NCBI RefSeq assembly: GCF_030732985.1
Contig: NZ_JASHJX010000008.1
Span: forward strand, 1-64,000
DNA: 64,000 bases
Direction of reading: 5' to 3'
DNA from: Nioella sp. MMSF_3534
Lineage (GTDB): Bacteria; Pseudomonadota; Alphaproteobacteria; Rhodobacterales; Rhodobacteraceae
The notes beneath the pieces are model-generated. The model did no database searches and had not been told where the DNA came from. It worked only from the letters and a program-made list of their open reading frames with translations. Shown here piece by piece: positions 45,154 through 53,187 of the stretch. The translations under genes and the position numbers were made by a program. Within the stretch, counting starts at the first letter, position 1. Every line of letters starts with the position of its first letter.

Positions 45154-45524
45154 GCGCCGCGAAGCGGACGAACGACGATGACCAAGAAGCTCGGCAGGAG
45201 ATGGGGGAGCGGCTGCGGGAAGCACGTCGGTATTTGGGTCTTAAGCAAGACGAGGTGGCCCAGTATCTCAAGATCCAGCGAACCGCGTTGTCAGAGATCG
45301 AGGCAGGAAACCGCCGTGTCGAGGCACTGGAGTTGAACCGGCTCGCGAAGCTGTACCGACAACCGGTCGCGTATTTCATCGGAGAAGACGATGCAGCTGG
45401 GAGTTTGCCGGTAGATGTAGCGCACCTTGCCCGACAAGCCGCAGACTTGTCTCGGCAAGACCGGGATGAACTGGGGCGTTTTGCCGAGTACTTGCGCGCC
45501 CGCTCGGCCGCAACCCAGGAGTAG
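45150..45524 (+). CDS. XRE-family transcription regulator
   Basis: 124 aa. The Cro/C1-type helix-turn-helix spans about 18-75: MGERLREARRYLGLKQDEVA, YLKIQRTALSEIEAGNRRVE, LNRLAKLYRQPVAYFIGED. A helical tail follows. Such regulators paired with ImmA/IrrE peptidases are commonly cleaved by them to induce a module (as ImmR is by ImmA). Here the peptidase gene starts 3 bp later, so this is its likely target. Confidence 0.92.
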   Translation: MSAAKRTNDDDQEARQEMGERLREARRYLGLKQDEVAQYLKIQRTALSEIEAGNRRVEALELNRLAKLYRQPVAYFIGEDDAAGSLPVDVAHLARQAADLSRQDRDELGRFAEYLRARSAATQE

Positions 45525-45527
45525 CCA

Positions 45528-46541
45528 GTGGTTTCCAATTATTCGCAGGCAGTTCGCGGCGGAGCAGCTGCGGCGGCTCGAGCACACCGGCAACTAGGCG
45601 TGCGAGAGCGGCTCGAAACTTCAGGCGGTTCAGTCAACGTTTTTGCTCTCATCAATGAACTTGACGTGCCTTTGCTCCTCCGGCCGCTCGACGGATTGCT
45701 CGGAGCATATCTTAATGTCCCATCGCAAGGGATTCTCGTCACCACTCAGCGCCCCATGAGTATCCAGCGATTTACGGCCGCACATGAGCTGGGCCATTGT
45801 CTTCTGAACCATCAGCCCAGCCTCGACGATGAAGCGAGTATCCTCCGTCGAATGCCAGCCAATTTCGATCCGGGCCACGACTATCAAGAAGTCGAAGCCG
45901 ACGCTTTCGCAGTCGCGTTTCTCATGCCCAAATGGCTGCTGGCCCTACACATGAGGCGGCAGAATTGGACAGTGCCAGACTTTCGACGTGCAAACGTGAT
46001 TTACCAGTTCAGTCTGCGACTTGGGGTGAGCTACGAGGCGTTGTGCTGGACCCTGGTTCGGTACAGGATGATTTCTGCGAAGCAGGCCCGCGAGCTTTTG
46101 CAGACAAAGCCGAAGGCGTTGAAAGAAGCTCTCCTCGCTGATCATCGACCGACAAACTACCGGGGCGATGTATGGCTACTTACCGAACGCGACGCTGGAG
46201 CGCTGATTGATGGCAGTCGTAACGATCTATTCGTCCTCAAGCTGACCGAGCACAGCAATGGAGGATATCTCTGGAACATCCATCAATTGCAGGAAAGCGG
46301 ATTCGCCATCGTCAGTAATGAAATCGAAGCGATCGAAACAGACAGCGTCGGTGATCCTGGAATACGACGCGTCACGGCAATGCCTCCAGAAGAGTACCGA
46401 GGTCGCCTAGTGTTGGATGAAACACGGCCCTGGGATCACAATCAGAGTTTCTCCAGGCTCGAATTGGACCTCGACCTGACAGGCCCCGAAGGTGAAGGCC
46501 TTTCACGTGCTGAGCGGCGCAGACTCCTGGAGGCCGCTTGA
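45528..46541 (+). CDS. ImmA/IrrE metallopeptidase fused to a chagasin-like peptidase-inhibitor domain
   Basis: 337 aa from GTG. Residues 40-200 are an ImmA/IrrE peptidase: zinc motif AAHELGHCLLNH (H86, E87, H90) and third ligand in YQEVEADAFAVAFLMP (about E123). Residues 210-315 carry the three loop signatures of chagasin/I42 inhibitors in order: EHSNGGYLWNI (family NPTTGYxW), SVGDPGIRRVT (family GxGG) and DETRPWD (family RPW). Those inhibitors block papain-like C1 peptidases, and the next gene, one base frame on, encodes one. I infer that this protein restrains the peptidase and, when triggered, may cleave the XRE repressor or itself. The inhibitor call is from motifs only. Confidence 0.75.
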   Translation: MVSNYSQAVRGGAAAAARAHRQLGVRERLETSGGSVNVFALINELDVPLLLRPLDGLLGAYLNVPSQGILVTTQRPMSIQRFTAAHELGHCLLNHQPSLDDEASILRRMPANFDPGHDYQEVEADAFAVAFLMPKWLLALHMRRQNWTVPDFRRANVIYQFSLRLGVSYEALCWTLVRYRMISAKQARELLQTKPKALKEALLADHRPTNYRGDVWLLTERDAGALIDGSRNDLFVLKLTEHSNGGYLWNIHQLQESGFAIVSNEIEAIETDSVGDPGIRRVTAMPPEEYRGRLVLDETRPWDHNQSFSRLELDLDLTGPEGEGLSRAERRRLLEAA

Positions 46542-47225
46542 GTGACTGTGACGATAAACGTAGATTTACGGGCGAAATTTGGTCCCGTCAGGGATCAAGG
46601 TGAGCGACCAACTTGCTTGGCGTTTGCCGCCAGCGACGCCCATGCTGCATTGCGCAGCGGCTGGGATCCTCTGTCATGTGAGTTCGCCTTCTACCACGCA
46701 CAAAAACGTACCGGGCGCTCTCCAAATAAGGGAGCATTTCTCGACGACATGTTGGCCGCGCTTCGCGATACCGGCCAGCCATCGGAAAGTGGATGGCCGT
46801 ACATTCCGCGTTTGCCCACGGACCTGAGGCACTATCGCCCCCCATCATCCGTCGGAAGTTTGTTTGGGCGCGAAGGTCAGATGGCCAGCCACGAAGTCGA
46901 TCGAGTTTGCGATGCGTTGGATTCCAACGTCCCTGCTATTGTTCTTTCCGTCCTGACGAGAAGTTTCTTTAATCCGCCATCGGATGGAGTCATCGACCAA
47001 ATCACCGGGGACGCGGTTTTTCCAGCGCCGCGACATGCCGTTATCGCGGTCGGCTATGGGAAAGCGGCGGCGAAACGTGTCATTCTGGTGCGAAATAGCT
47101 GGGGACCAACCTGGGGTTTGAGCGGGTATGCTTGGCTAACTGAGGATTTTCTGGCTAAACACATGTATGCCTTGGCAATATTGACGGACGAATGCGATGT
47201 ATCTGGCCATTCCGCCACAGCCTGA
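46542..47225 (+). CDS. Papain-like (C1A) cysteine peptidase
   Basis: 227 aa from a GTG directly after the previous stop. All catalytic elements are visible: oxyanion Gln and nucleophile in PVRDQGERPTCLAFA (Q19, C25), His in PRHAVIAVGYG (H165) and Asn in LVRNSWGPTWGLSGYAWL (N185). There is no signal peptide or propeptide, so it should be active in the cytosol unless inhibited, consistent with the upstream chagasin-like domain. Self-harmful proteolysis as a toxin or effector is inferred. It overlaps the ThyA-like gene by 29 bp. Confidence 0.85.
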   Translation: MTVTINVDLRAKFGPVRDQGERPTCLAFAASDAHAALRSGWDPLSCEFAFYHAQKRTGRSPNKGAFLDDMLAALRDTGQPSESGWPYIPRLPTDLRHYRPPSSVGSLFGREGQMASHEVDRVCDALDSNVPAIVLSVLTRSFFNPPSDGVIDQITGDAVFPAPRHAVIAVGYGKAAAKRVILVRNSWGPTWGLSGYAWLTEDFLAKHMYALAILTDECDVSGHSATA

Positions 47226-47973
47226 TTGTGTAAGAACTTGGCGCGAAGCGGTTCGTTGCGTTGATAGCGAACCCGGACACGAGGCGCACAACGTCCTGAT
47301 GTCTGTTGATGACCCGACCGCGGGGGCAAAGTTGAGCGACGCGAGCGTCAATGCCGTCAATGAATTCTTGCTCCGGCACGACAAATCCGTCCGGACCATC
47401 GCCAATACGATCTTTCCCGAGGCGCTCTATCACAGATATGGTGCCCCGGAATTCTTCGACCGGTTTCGCGACCGAGTTCTGCCTACGGTACGACGCAACG
47501 AAAGATGGTCAGGATACTATTTCGAGCGGATGGTCGATTGGCCTGGCGCCCCGGTCGGCAATCCGCTTTGGGACGTCGTCACGCGTATAAGGAACCCGGC
47601 GGTCAGGGCAAGAAACAAATTTGAACTCGCTCTCTTCGATCCTGCTCGAGACGTGGATCGGTCCCCTTACGGCGGGCAGTGCCTCAGTTTTCTCAGCTTC
47701 AAACTGTTGGCAGGGAATCCGGAGACGCTCACACTCACAGCGATCTACCGGAACCACTACTATGTCGAAAAGCTACTCGGAAACTTGATTGGTCTTGGCC
47801 AGTTGATGTCGTTTGTGGCCACTGAAGCCGGACTCAATGTTGGATCCCTTACTGTGCTGTCGTCACATGCGACAATCGACCTGCCACGATCAACCTGCGG
47901 GGGGACTACAACACGCGGCGAGCTTCGAGCACTCCTCGACGAGATTGATGGCCTGTCCGCAGCCATTACCTAG
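47197..47973 (+). CDS. Thymidylate-synthase-like protein
   Basis: 258 aa. The C-terminal half follows the ThyA core: GGQCLSFLSFKLL with Cys162 where ThyA has its PCH nucleophile, YRNHYYVEKLLGNLIGLGQL aligned with the RSxDxxLGxPFNxxxYA motif, and EAGLNVGSLTVLSSHATID aligned with GLxxGxxxHxxGDAHIY. Several ThyA substrate residues differ, so it may act on another nucleotide or be regulatory. It is shorter in the N-terminal part and has WSGYYFERMVDWPG. It is the last gene of the operon and converges on the uracil-glycosylase-like gene. Confidence 0.55.
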   Translation: MYLAIPPQPDCVRTWREAVRCVDSEPGHEAHNVLMSVDDPTAGAKLSDASVNAVNEFLLRHDKSVRTIANTIFPEALYHRYGAPEFFDRFRDRVLPTVRRNERWSGYYFERMVDWPGAPVGNPLWDVVTRIRNPAVRARNKFELALFDPARDVDRSPYGGQCLSFLSFKLLAGNPETLTLTAIYRNHYYVEKLLGNLIGLGQLMSFVATEAGLNVGSLTVLSSHATIDLPRSTCGGTTTRGELRALLDEIDGLSAAIT

Positions 47974-48225
47974 GCAAACTCAGCGAATGGCAGAGTTGCC
48001 GTTTCCGGTCGCCGGGCCGAACTTGAGAGATTGTATATTTCCTCGATGCCAGCAATGAACTCGCTTTGCCCACCATAGCTCGGATGGCGGACCTGAGAGA
48101 CAGGAAGGTCCAAATCTGCAAGAGCTTCTCCCGCATCACGCCCAATTGCCACTAAGCGTTTTGGTTGGAGCATCTCCAGGAGTGCCAACAGAAATGGCCA
48201 GGTTGCCAAACGCTCCGTTTTGCGA

Positions 48226-48235
48226 TGTGAGCGGT
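48226..48235. repeat. Target-site duplication, left copy
   Basis: TGTGAGCGGT here matches 49747-49756 exactly and flanks the IS3-type element. Confidence 0.85.
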
Positions 48236-48320
48236 TGTCTGACGTCAGCGCTAATGGGACAGTTTAGGTTGATTTGATAAGAGAGGGTTTCTAGCACATC
48301 GTAACCACCAAGGCGTGGAG

Positions 48321-48695
48321 ATGAGACAGAAACCCGGACCCAAGCAGAGCCACGTCGAGAAAGTCGTCAAAGACATCCGCCGTGCGACCCGCAAACAATA
48401 TTCGGCCGAGGAGAAGATCAGGATCGTGCTGGACGGGCTGAAGGGCGAGGACAGCATTGCCGAGCTGTGCCGCCGTGAAGGCATTGCCCAGAGCCTCTAT
48501 TACAGTTGGTCCAAGGAATTCCTCGAGGCTGGGAAGAAGCGCCTGGCGGGGGACACGGCGCGTGCGGCGACGTCGAGCGAGGTCAAGGATCTGCGCCGAG
48601 AGGCCCGTGACCTGAAGGAGGTCGTGGCCGAGCAGGCCCTCGAACGGCGGCTGCTCAAAAAAAGCATGATCGCGGATGGGGGCGACGACGAATGA
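48321..48695 (+). CDS. IS3-type transposase OrfA
   Basis: 124 aa. Helix-turn-helix of the transposase_8 type (QYSAEEKIRIVLDGLKGEDS, IAELCRREGIAQSLYYSWSK) and a coiled-coil segment (RREARDLKEVVAEQALERRL). It binds the IS ends. Its TGA overlaps the OrfB ATG. An in-frame GTG at 48315 is an alternative start. Confidence 0.9.
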   Translation: MRQKPGPKQSHVEKVVKDIRRATRKQYSAEEKIRIVLDGLKGEDSIAELCRREGIAQSLYYSWSKEFLEAGKKRLAGDTARAATSSEVKDLRREARDLKEVVAEQALERRLLKKSMIADGGDDE

Positions 48696-49672
48696 GGTAT
48701 CCCGCATCCGAGAAACTGGAGATCATCCGCCTCGTCGAAGGATCGCATCTGCCGACCAGGCGCACGCTGGACAAGCTGGGCATCCCCAGGACTACCTTCT
48801 ATCGCTGGTATGACCGGTATTTGTCGGGCGGCCCCGAAGCGCTTGAGGATCGCAGTCCCAGGCCGTCACGGGTCTGGAACCGCATCCCAGAGCCGGTGCG
48901 CGAGAAGATCAAGAACCTGGCCCTGAAGGAAAGTGATCTGTCACCACGTGAGCTGGCCGTTCGATTCACTGATACGGAAAAGTATTTTGTGTCAGAGGCT
49001 TCGGTCTATCGCATCCTCAAGTCCTACGATTTGATCACCAGCCCGGCCTACCTGGTTCTATCGGCGGCTGACGAGTTCCGGGACAAGACCACACGGCCGA
49101 ACCAGCTTTGGCAGACCGACTTCACCTACCTGAAGGTCATCGGCTGGGGCTGGTTCTATCTCTCGACGATCCTCGACGACTTCAGTCGCTACATCATCGC
49201 CTGGAAGCTTTGCACGACGATGAAGTCGGGTGATGTGACCGACACGCTCGACTTGGCGCTACAGGCGTCGGGTTGTGATCAGGCGACGGTTCTGCACAAG
49301 CCGCGCCTGCTCTCGGACAACGGCGCCAGTTACATCTCTGGTGAACTCGCCGACTGGCTGGAAGAGCAGAAAATGGACCATGTTCGAGGGGCACCATATC
49401 ACCCGCAAACCCAAGGCAAGATCGAGCGATGGCACCAGACATTGAAGAACCGCATCCTGCTGGAAAACTACTATCTGCCCGGCGATCTCAGGAACCAGAT
49501 TGACGCCTTCGTCGAGCATTACAACCACCGGCGCTATCACGAGAGCCTGCAAAACCTAACCCCGGCCGATGTCTACTTCGGGCGCGGCCAGACCATTTTG
49601 AAACAAAGAGAAAGGATCAAACGGAAGACCATCGAAACCCGGCGCTTGCTTCACCGCAAATCCGCCGCATAA
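48692..49672 (+). CDS. IS3-type transposase OrfB (DDE integrase)
   Basis: 326 aa. An HTH-like N-terminus (RRTLDKLGIPRTTFYRWYDR) and rve integrase core: WQTDFTYLKVIGWGW with first Asp, LLSDNGASYISGELADWL with second Asp, and HPQTQGKIERWHQTLKNRIL with the Glu. The C-terminus has EHYNHRRYHESLQNLTPADV. All catalytic residues are intact. Confidence 0.93.
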   Translation: MRYPASEKLEIIRLVEGSHLPTRRTLDKLGIPRTTFYRWYDRYLSGGPEALEDRSPRPSRVWNRIPEPVREKIKNLALKESDLSPRELAVRFTDTEKYFVSEASVYRILKSYDLITSPAYLVLSAADEFRDKTTRPNQLWQTDFTYLKVIGWGWFYLSTILDDFSRYIIAWKLCTTMKSGDVTDTLDLALQASGCDQATVLHKPRLLSDNGASYISGELADWLEEQKMDHVRGAPYHPQTQGKIERWHQTLKNRILLENYYLPGDLRNQIDAFVEHYNHRRYHESLQNLTPADVYFGRGQTILKQRERIKRKTIETRRLLHRKSAA

Positions 49673-49746
49673 TCGCAACAACCAGATGAACCAGATCCTC
49701 TCTTAGCTCAGGCAGCCATCTGTCCCAAAATCCCTGACGACGGACA

Positions 49747-49756
49747 TGTGAGCGGT
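49747..49756. repeat. Target-site duplication, right copy
   Basis: TGTGAGCGGT, identical to 48226-48235. Confidence 0.85.
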
Positions 49757-50173
49757 TGGTCATGGGATCATCGGGCGCGTGCGGGTGAAGCGGAAACACA
49801 TTCCACAGCATTACCGGCCTGCCAATTGACGAAAGAAGCTGCCATGTGACTGTCGCCGTACGTTCGGCAAGTGCCGGTCCTGTCGTGGCCCGAGCAAGGG
49901 TTATTCCCCCAAACAGATGTTCAGCCTCAGTGAGATGTGCTTCGTCGGTCAAGGGTACTCCGGTGCGCCGTCCCCCCCGGTACCCGAGGTCCCTTGCTAT
50001 CCAGATAGTATCGGCACGGGCATTCATCGCTGCCTCAAGACACCGCTTCAGGTTCTCGCGCCGAGCGCGTGCAGCATCGACGGTATCGTGAATAGGGCAG
50101 ATGTCGCTGTACGGATTAAAGGTGTTCGCCAGATCTACAGCGGCAAGTTCTTCGACAAAGGATTCTGGAGTGT

Positions 50174-51349
50174 TCATGTCAACGGCTCGATGTTTAGCCG
50201 CCGCTCTACGGCATCTAGGATAACAGTTCCACGGCGATGTTCGCGCAGATAGCGAAATGCTGCGTACCCTTGCAGGATGGCCTCTTCCCACAGCCAGGTC
50301 GGACAGTTCTCGGCTTCGTAGCCGCGAACGAACTGTCTGACCTGCTTCAATAGGTCGAACGGCAACTCCCCGGCCTTCAGGTCTTGAAAGAAATCCATCT
50401 CCATGGCCTGTCCGAAAATCCAGGTCGCGATCCCCTCCTCGATCAATGCGGCGCGGGCTCCGTCTTGGGCCTCGTCGATCTTTGGCCGACTCTTGCGTTT
50501 CAACCGAAAAAGGGAACGAGTGACCGGCGACCAGCCAAGGATAGCGACGTAGGCATAATGGAAGACATCATGGAACCTGTAGTCATCCGGTGTCATGGCG
50601 TTGTCCGTCAGTCGATCCCCGATATTGAGGCCGTTGCAGGTCTGGAAGACGTAGCGTTTGCCACCAACCTCCCGTTCAAAGATGTTGATCTTGAGGGTTC
50701 TGGGCAGCTGTTCTTCTGGGGGCACGTCCGCATCGAAGAAGGGCGGGTATGCCTTCTGGATGGGCCATCGGTCTGTCGTCTTTGCTCGATTCTTGATGGC
50801 CGCAGCTTCCAGTGTGACGCCCGCTTCATTGGCAGCGCGAATGAGTATCTCGAGAATCGCGACAAGTCGGGGTCCGAGGCGTCGGCGATCCCTTTGGAGC
50901 TCGTTGTTCGATTGATCGGCCATAAGAAGCCCGGTTGCAGCCGCCAACTCGATGAGGGTTGCCTCGAAAGCCGGTGACGGTGACTGTCCAGCGGTCAGTA
51001 CAGACGGCTGCAAAGCCTCAAAGGTGAGCGGCTCTCCCGTTGCGGATAGCCAGTTCTCGCTATCGCTGGCAAGGTTGGTGACAATATCGGCGAACGAGAT
51101 TTCTGCCCTAGCAGCAACTAGGTTGAAGTACCAAAGTACGTCGCCGAGTTCTTCTGTAACTGCAGCCGCGTAGGCGCGATAGGAGATCGGGTCTCTCTGC
51201 TTCTTCTTCACTTCAGAGAGAAGGCTCCCGACCTCTCCAAAGAGGCCAAGCAAAGGGAAGTTGAGGGAATCTGCGTCCCGCCGAAGGTCCGTCGCAAGCG
51301 CATCCGTTGAGAATTCCTGCACTGACAATGGAATGAAATCGTCTGACAT
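50174..51349 (-). CDS. MazG-like nucleotide pyrophosphohydrolase with extra C-terminal domain
   Basis: 391 aa. The N-terminal region has the MazG pattern: LLGLFGEVGSLLSEVKKK (ExxxE) and VTEELGDVLWYFNLVAARA (EExxD), which binds Mg and hydrolyses NTPs or dNTPs. A linker leads to a second helical domain with DDYRFHDVFHYAYVAILGWS and ALIEEGIATWIFGQAM, possibly a second all-alpha hydrolase-like unit. Its stop overlaps the start of the uracil-glycosylase-like gene, so the pair handled nucleotides and uracil in DNA. Convergent with the peptidase operon. Confidence 0.7.
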   Translation of the reverse strand: MSDDFIPLSVQEFSTDALATDLRRDADSLNFPLLGLFGEVGSLLSEVKKKQRDPISYRAYAAAVTEELGDVLWYFNLVAARAEISFADIVTNLASDSENWLSATGEPLTFEALQPSVLTAGQSPSPAFEATLIELAAATGLLMADQSNNELQRDRRRLGPRLVAILEILIRAANEAGVTLEAAAIKNRAKTTDRWPIQKAYPPFFDADVPPEEQLPRTLKINIFEREVGGKRYVFQTCNGLNIGDRLTDNAMTPDDYRFHDVFHYAYVAILGWSPVTRSLFRLKRKSRPKIDEAQDGARAALIEEGIATWIFGQAMEMDFFQDLKAGELPFDLLKQVRQFVRGYEAENCPTWLWEEAILQGYAAFRYLREHRRGTVILDAVERRLNIEPLT

Positions 51350-51537
51350 CCGCCCTCCAAATGTGTGATGGCTGAATGCGGGGCCATCTATATCTTGTAC
51401 CTGTCATTTGAATCGATTGCGGTCAGTCCGGCAAGAAAAAGTGACTTCGCGCTCATCGGACTTTCCAAGAACCGAAGCTAGGCACACCGATCGGCAAGGG
51501 CTGGAGCAATCAAGAAAGCAGTCTTCCGGTGCGCGGA

Positions 51538-51810
51538 TCACATCTTGGATGACGACTGGTACCCACGCCGCTTCTTGGTCGCCGACAGCTTCATCAGCGC
51601 GTTCACCGCCATGCCCTCGTCCTCATGCTGCTCGACCAGCATCTGGCCACGGTAGCCAATCCGACCCCATTCCCGTACCAGACTCACGCCGCCGAAAAGA
51701 TCGGGCTGAACGCTCATCCTGTAGAAGCGGCGCATGTTGAGAGACGGGTCGATCCGCTTGAGATCGACCGTTGTCGGGAACACTTCCATTTGCTGCGATA
51801 TGTCGAACAT
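51538..51810 (-). CDS. WGR-domain protein
   Basis: 90 aa, essentially one WGR domain: VDLKRIDPSLNMRRFYRMSV, LFGGVSLVREWGRIGYRGQ, and EGMAVNALMKLSATKKRRGY. WGR domains bind nucleic acid ends in PARPs and recur as stand-alone proteins on alphaproteobacterial mobile elements. Function unknown. Confidence 0.9.
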   Translation of the reverse strand: MFDISQQMEVFPTTVDLKRIDPSLNMRRFYRMSVQPDLFGGVSLVREWGRIGYRGQMLVEQHEDEGMAVNALMKLSATKKRRGYQSSSKM

Positions 51811-51894
51811 GTTGTTGGCGCCTCTCGCCAGACCACAATATCAAGCGCTCTTCGACGTTTCCACAATGTTCTATCCCGGATTGAAGTCGGGGGC

Positions 51895-52827
51895 TCACGC
51901 CCCCTTCTCGAACTTCATGACCGGGATGCCAAGCTTCTTGGCCTTGTCGGCGAGGTTTTCCTGGATACCGGTTCCGGGGAAGACAAGAACCCCGACCGGG
52001 AGCACATCCAGCATCGCGTCGTTGCGCTTGAAGGGCGCGGCCTTGGCGTGCTTGGTCCAGTCGGGCTTGAAGGCCACCTGCGTCACGCCCCGGGCTTCGG
52101 CCCATTTGGCGGCGATGAGCTCCGCGCCCTTCGGGCTGCCACCGTGCAGGAGGACCATGTCGGGATACTTGGTCCGGACCTGGTCGAGCTTGCCCCAGAT
52201 CAGGCGGTGATCGTTGAAGTCGGTCCCACCGGTGAGGGCGACCTTGGGACCAGCGGGCAGCATCACTTCGGTCTCGGCGCGGCGCTTGGCGGTTAGGAAG
52301 TCGCGGCTGTCGATCAGCGCTGCGGTCATGTGCTGGCGGTTCACCATCGAGCCGGTGCGGGGGCGCCAGGTGGATCCCGTGTGATGGACGAACTCGGATG
52401 CGGCGTGATCGCGCATCATGTCCATGCAGTTGCGCCGTTCGACGAGGGTCAGGCCTTCGGCCGTCAGGCGCTCGAGTTCGACGGACTTCACTTCGGAGCC
52501 GTCCTGCTCGCGCTGGAGGCGGCGCTGCGCCTGTTCGTTCTCGTCAAGCGACCGCTCGATTCGGGCCGTGGCGCGGTGGAAGAGGTTGACCTGGCCCCAG
52601 AGCACCTCTTCGAGGTCGGGTTCCATGCGGGTGTCTTCCAGGGTCGCGACGAGGGCATCGAAGATGTCGGCGACGGCGACCGCAAGGCGCTGCCCATCGG
52701 GCATCGGGCGCGGATCGGGCTCGTAAAAGGGGCGGTAGCCGTAAAGCTGCAGCTCGTCGAGCGCATGGGCGGTCTGGGATGCGGTGTGGGCAGGTTCATA
52801 CGCGTCGTCGTGGGTGTGGATCGTCAT
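51895..52827 (-). CDS. DUF2493 (SLOG-like) protein
   Basis: 310 aa from the ATG at 52827. The N-terminal 190 residues are helical with a charged coiled coil (RIERSLDENEQAQRRLQREQ). The C-terminal DUF2493 domain is Rossmann-like: KVALTGGTDFNDHRLIWGKL, MVLLHGGSPKGAELIAAKWA, GVLVFPGTGIQENLADKAKK, a layout related to SLOG nucleotide-binding proteins. It is a standard gene of this element backbone beside the Toprim and strawberry-notch genes; biochemical role unknown. Confidence 0.85.
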   Translation of the reverse strand: MTIHTHDDAYEPAHTASQTAHALDELQLYGYRPFYEPDPRPMPDGQRLAVAVADIFDALVATLEDTRMEPDLEEVLWGQVNLFHRATARIERSLDENEQAQRRLQREQDGSEVKSVELERLTAEGLTLVERRNCMDMMRDHAASEFVHHTGSTWRPRTGSMVNRQHMTAALIDSRDFLTAKRRAETEVMLPAGPKVALTGGTDFNDHRLIWGKLDQVRTKYPDMVLLHGGSPKGAELIAAKWAEARGVTQVAFKPDWTKHAKAAPFKRNDAMLDVLPVGVLVFPGTGIQENLADKAKKLGIPVMKFEKGA

Positions 52828-52839
52828 CGGTTCTTGCCT

Positions 52840-53104
52840 CCGGGCCTGTCTCGTCCGCGCGTCATCCCGCGCGGCCTTCATGGGCAGACCCAAGCCGTCG
52901 GGGCGGTTGCCCCTTCACCCCGGCTTCACCGGGGCCGGAACAGCGTGGAGGAGGTCGGCAGGGAAGCTATTTGTCTCGCGATGCAAAGGCGGCTTCGCCG
53001 CCGGCGGAAATAGGTTCCCTGCCGACCTTGCAGGGGCAACCGCTTTGACGGCCTGCCCATCTCTTGAAGGCCGCTCGGATGACGGGTGGATGCGCAAGGC
53101 CCGG
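52840..53104. repeat. 265-bp nested inverted duplication
   Basis: Successive arms pair in order: CCGGGCCT (52840-52847) with 53097-53104; CGTCATCC (52860-52867) with 53077-53084; GCGGCCTTCA (52871-52880) with 53065-53074; TGGGCAG (52881-52887) with 53053-53059; GCCGTC (52894-52899) with 53047-53052; GCGGTTGCCCCT (52903-52914) with 53032-53043; and a 20-nt arm (52953-52972) with 53008-53027, one mismatch. The loop holds another hairpin, GGCGGC-TTC-GCCGCC. It lies in the leader of the DUF2493 gene, downstream of the Toprim gene; no protein gene is supported in 52828-53187. Confidence 0.85.
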
Positions 53105-53187
53105 GATGGGGTGAGGACGACGATCCAGAGCCACGACTGGGATGCTGCCCCCTGCTCCGCACTCCCAGACCCCCTGCGCGATGCAGC

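Larger units (their letters stand above)
48236..49746 (+). mobile_element. Complete IS3-family-type insertion sequence, 1511 bp
   Basis: Left end TGTCTGACGTCAGCG and right end CGTCAGGGATTTTGG-type (read inverted from 49746) form imperfect terminal repeats of about 27 bp beginning TGT and both containing GGGACAG. It carries two overlapping frames (48321-48695 and 48692-49672) and is flanked by a 10-bp duplication. Integrity of ends, frames and duplication means recent insertion and likely activity. A decayed relative lies at 15317. Confidence 0.85.
47970..50177 (-). pseudogene. Uracil-DNA-glycosylase-like gene interrupted by an IS
   Basis: The gene reads from the ATG at 50177 to 49747 and resumes at 48225 to 47970. 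Joining the parts after removing the IS and one target duplication gives 687 bp, exactly 229 codons. The N-terminal part has FNPYSDICPIHD, WIARDLGYRGGRRTGVPLTD and VMLWNVFPLHPHAPDDP; the C-terminal part has LQPKRLVAIGRDAGEAL and VRHPSYGGQSEFIAGI, as in UDG-superfamily proteins. The ATG overlaps the stop of the MazG-like gene, so they formed an operon. The interruption should abolish function. Confidence 0.8.

Noticed and set aside
52828-53187. CRISPR-like or tRNA-like element
   Set aside because: Repeats are inverted, not direct with spacers, and no cloverleaf could be drawn with conserved tRNA bases.
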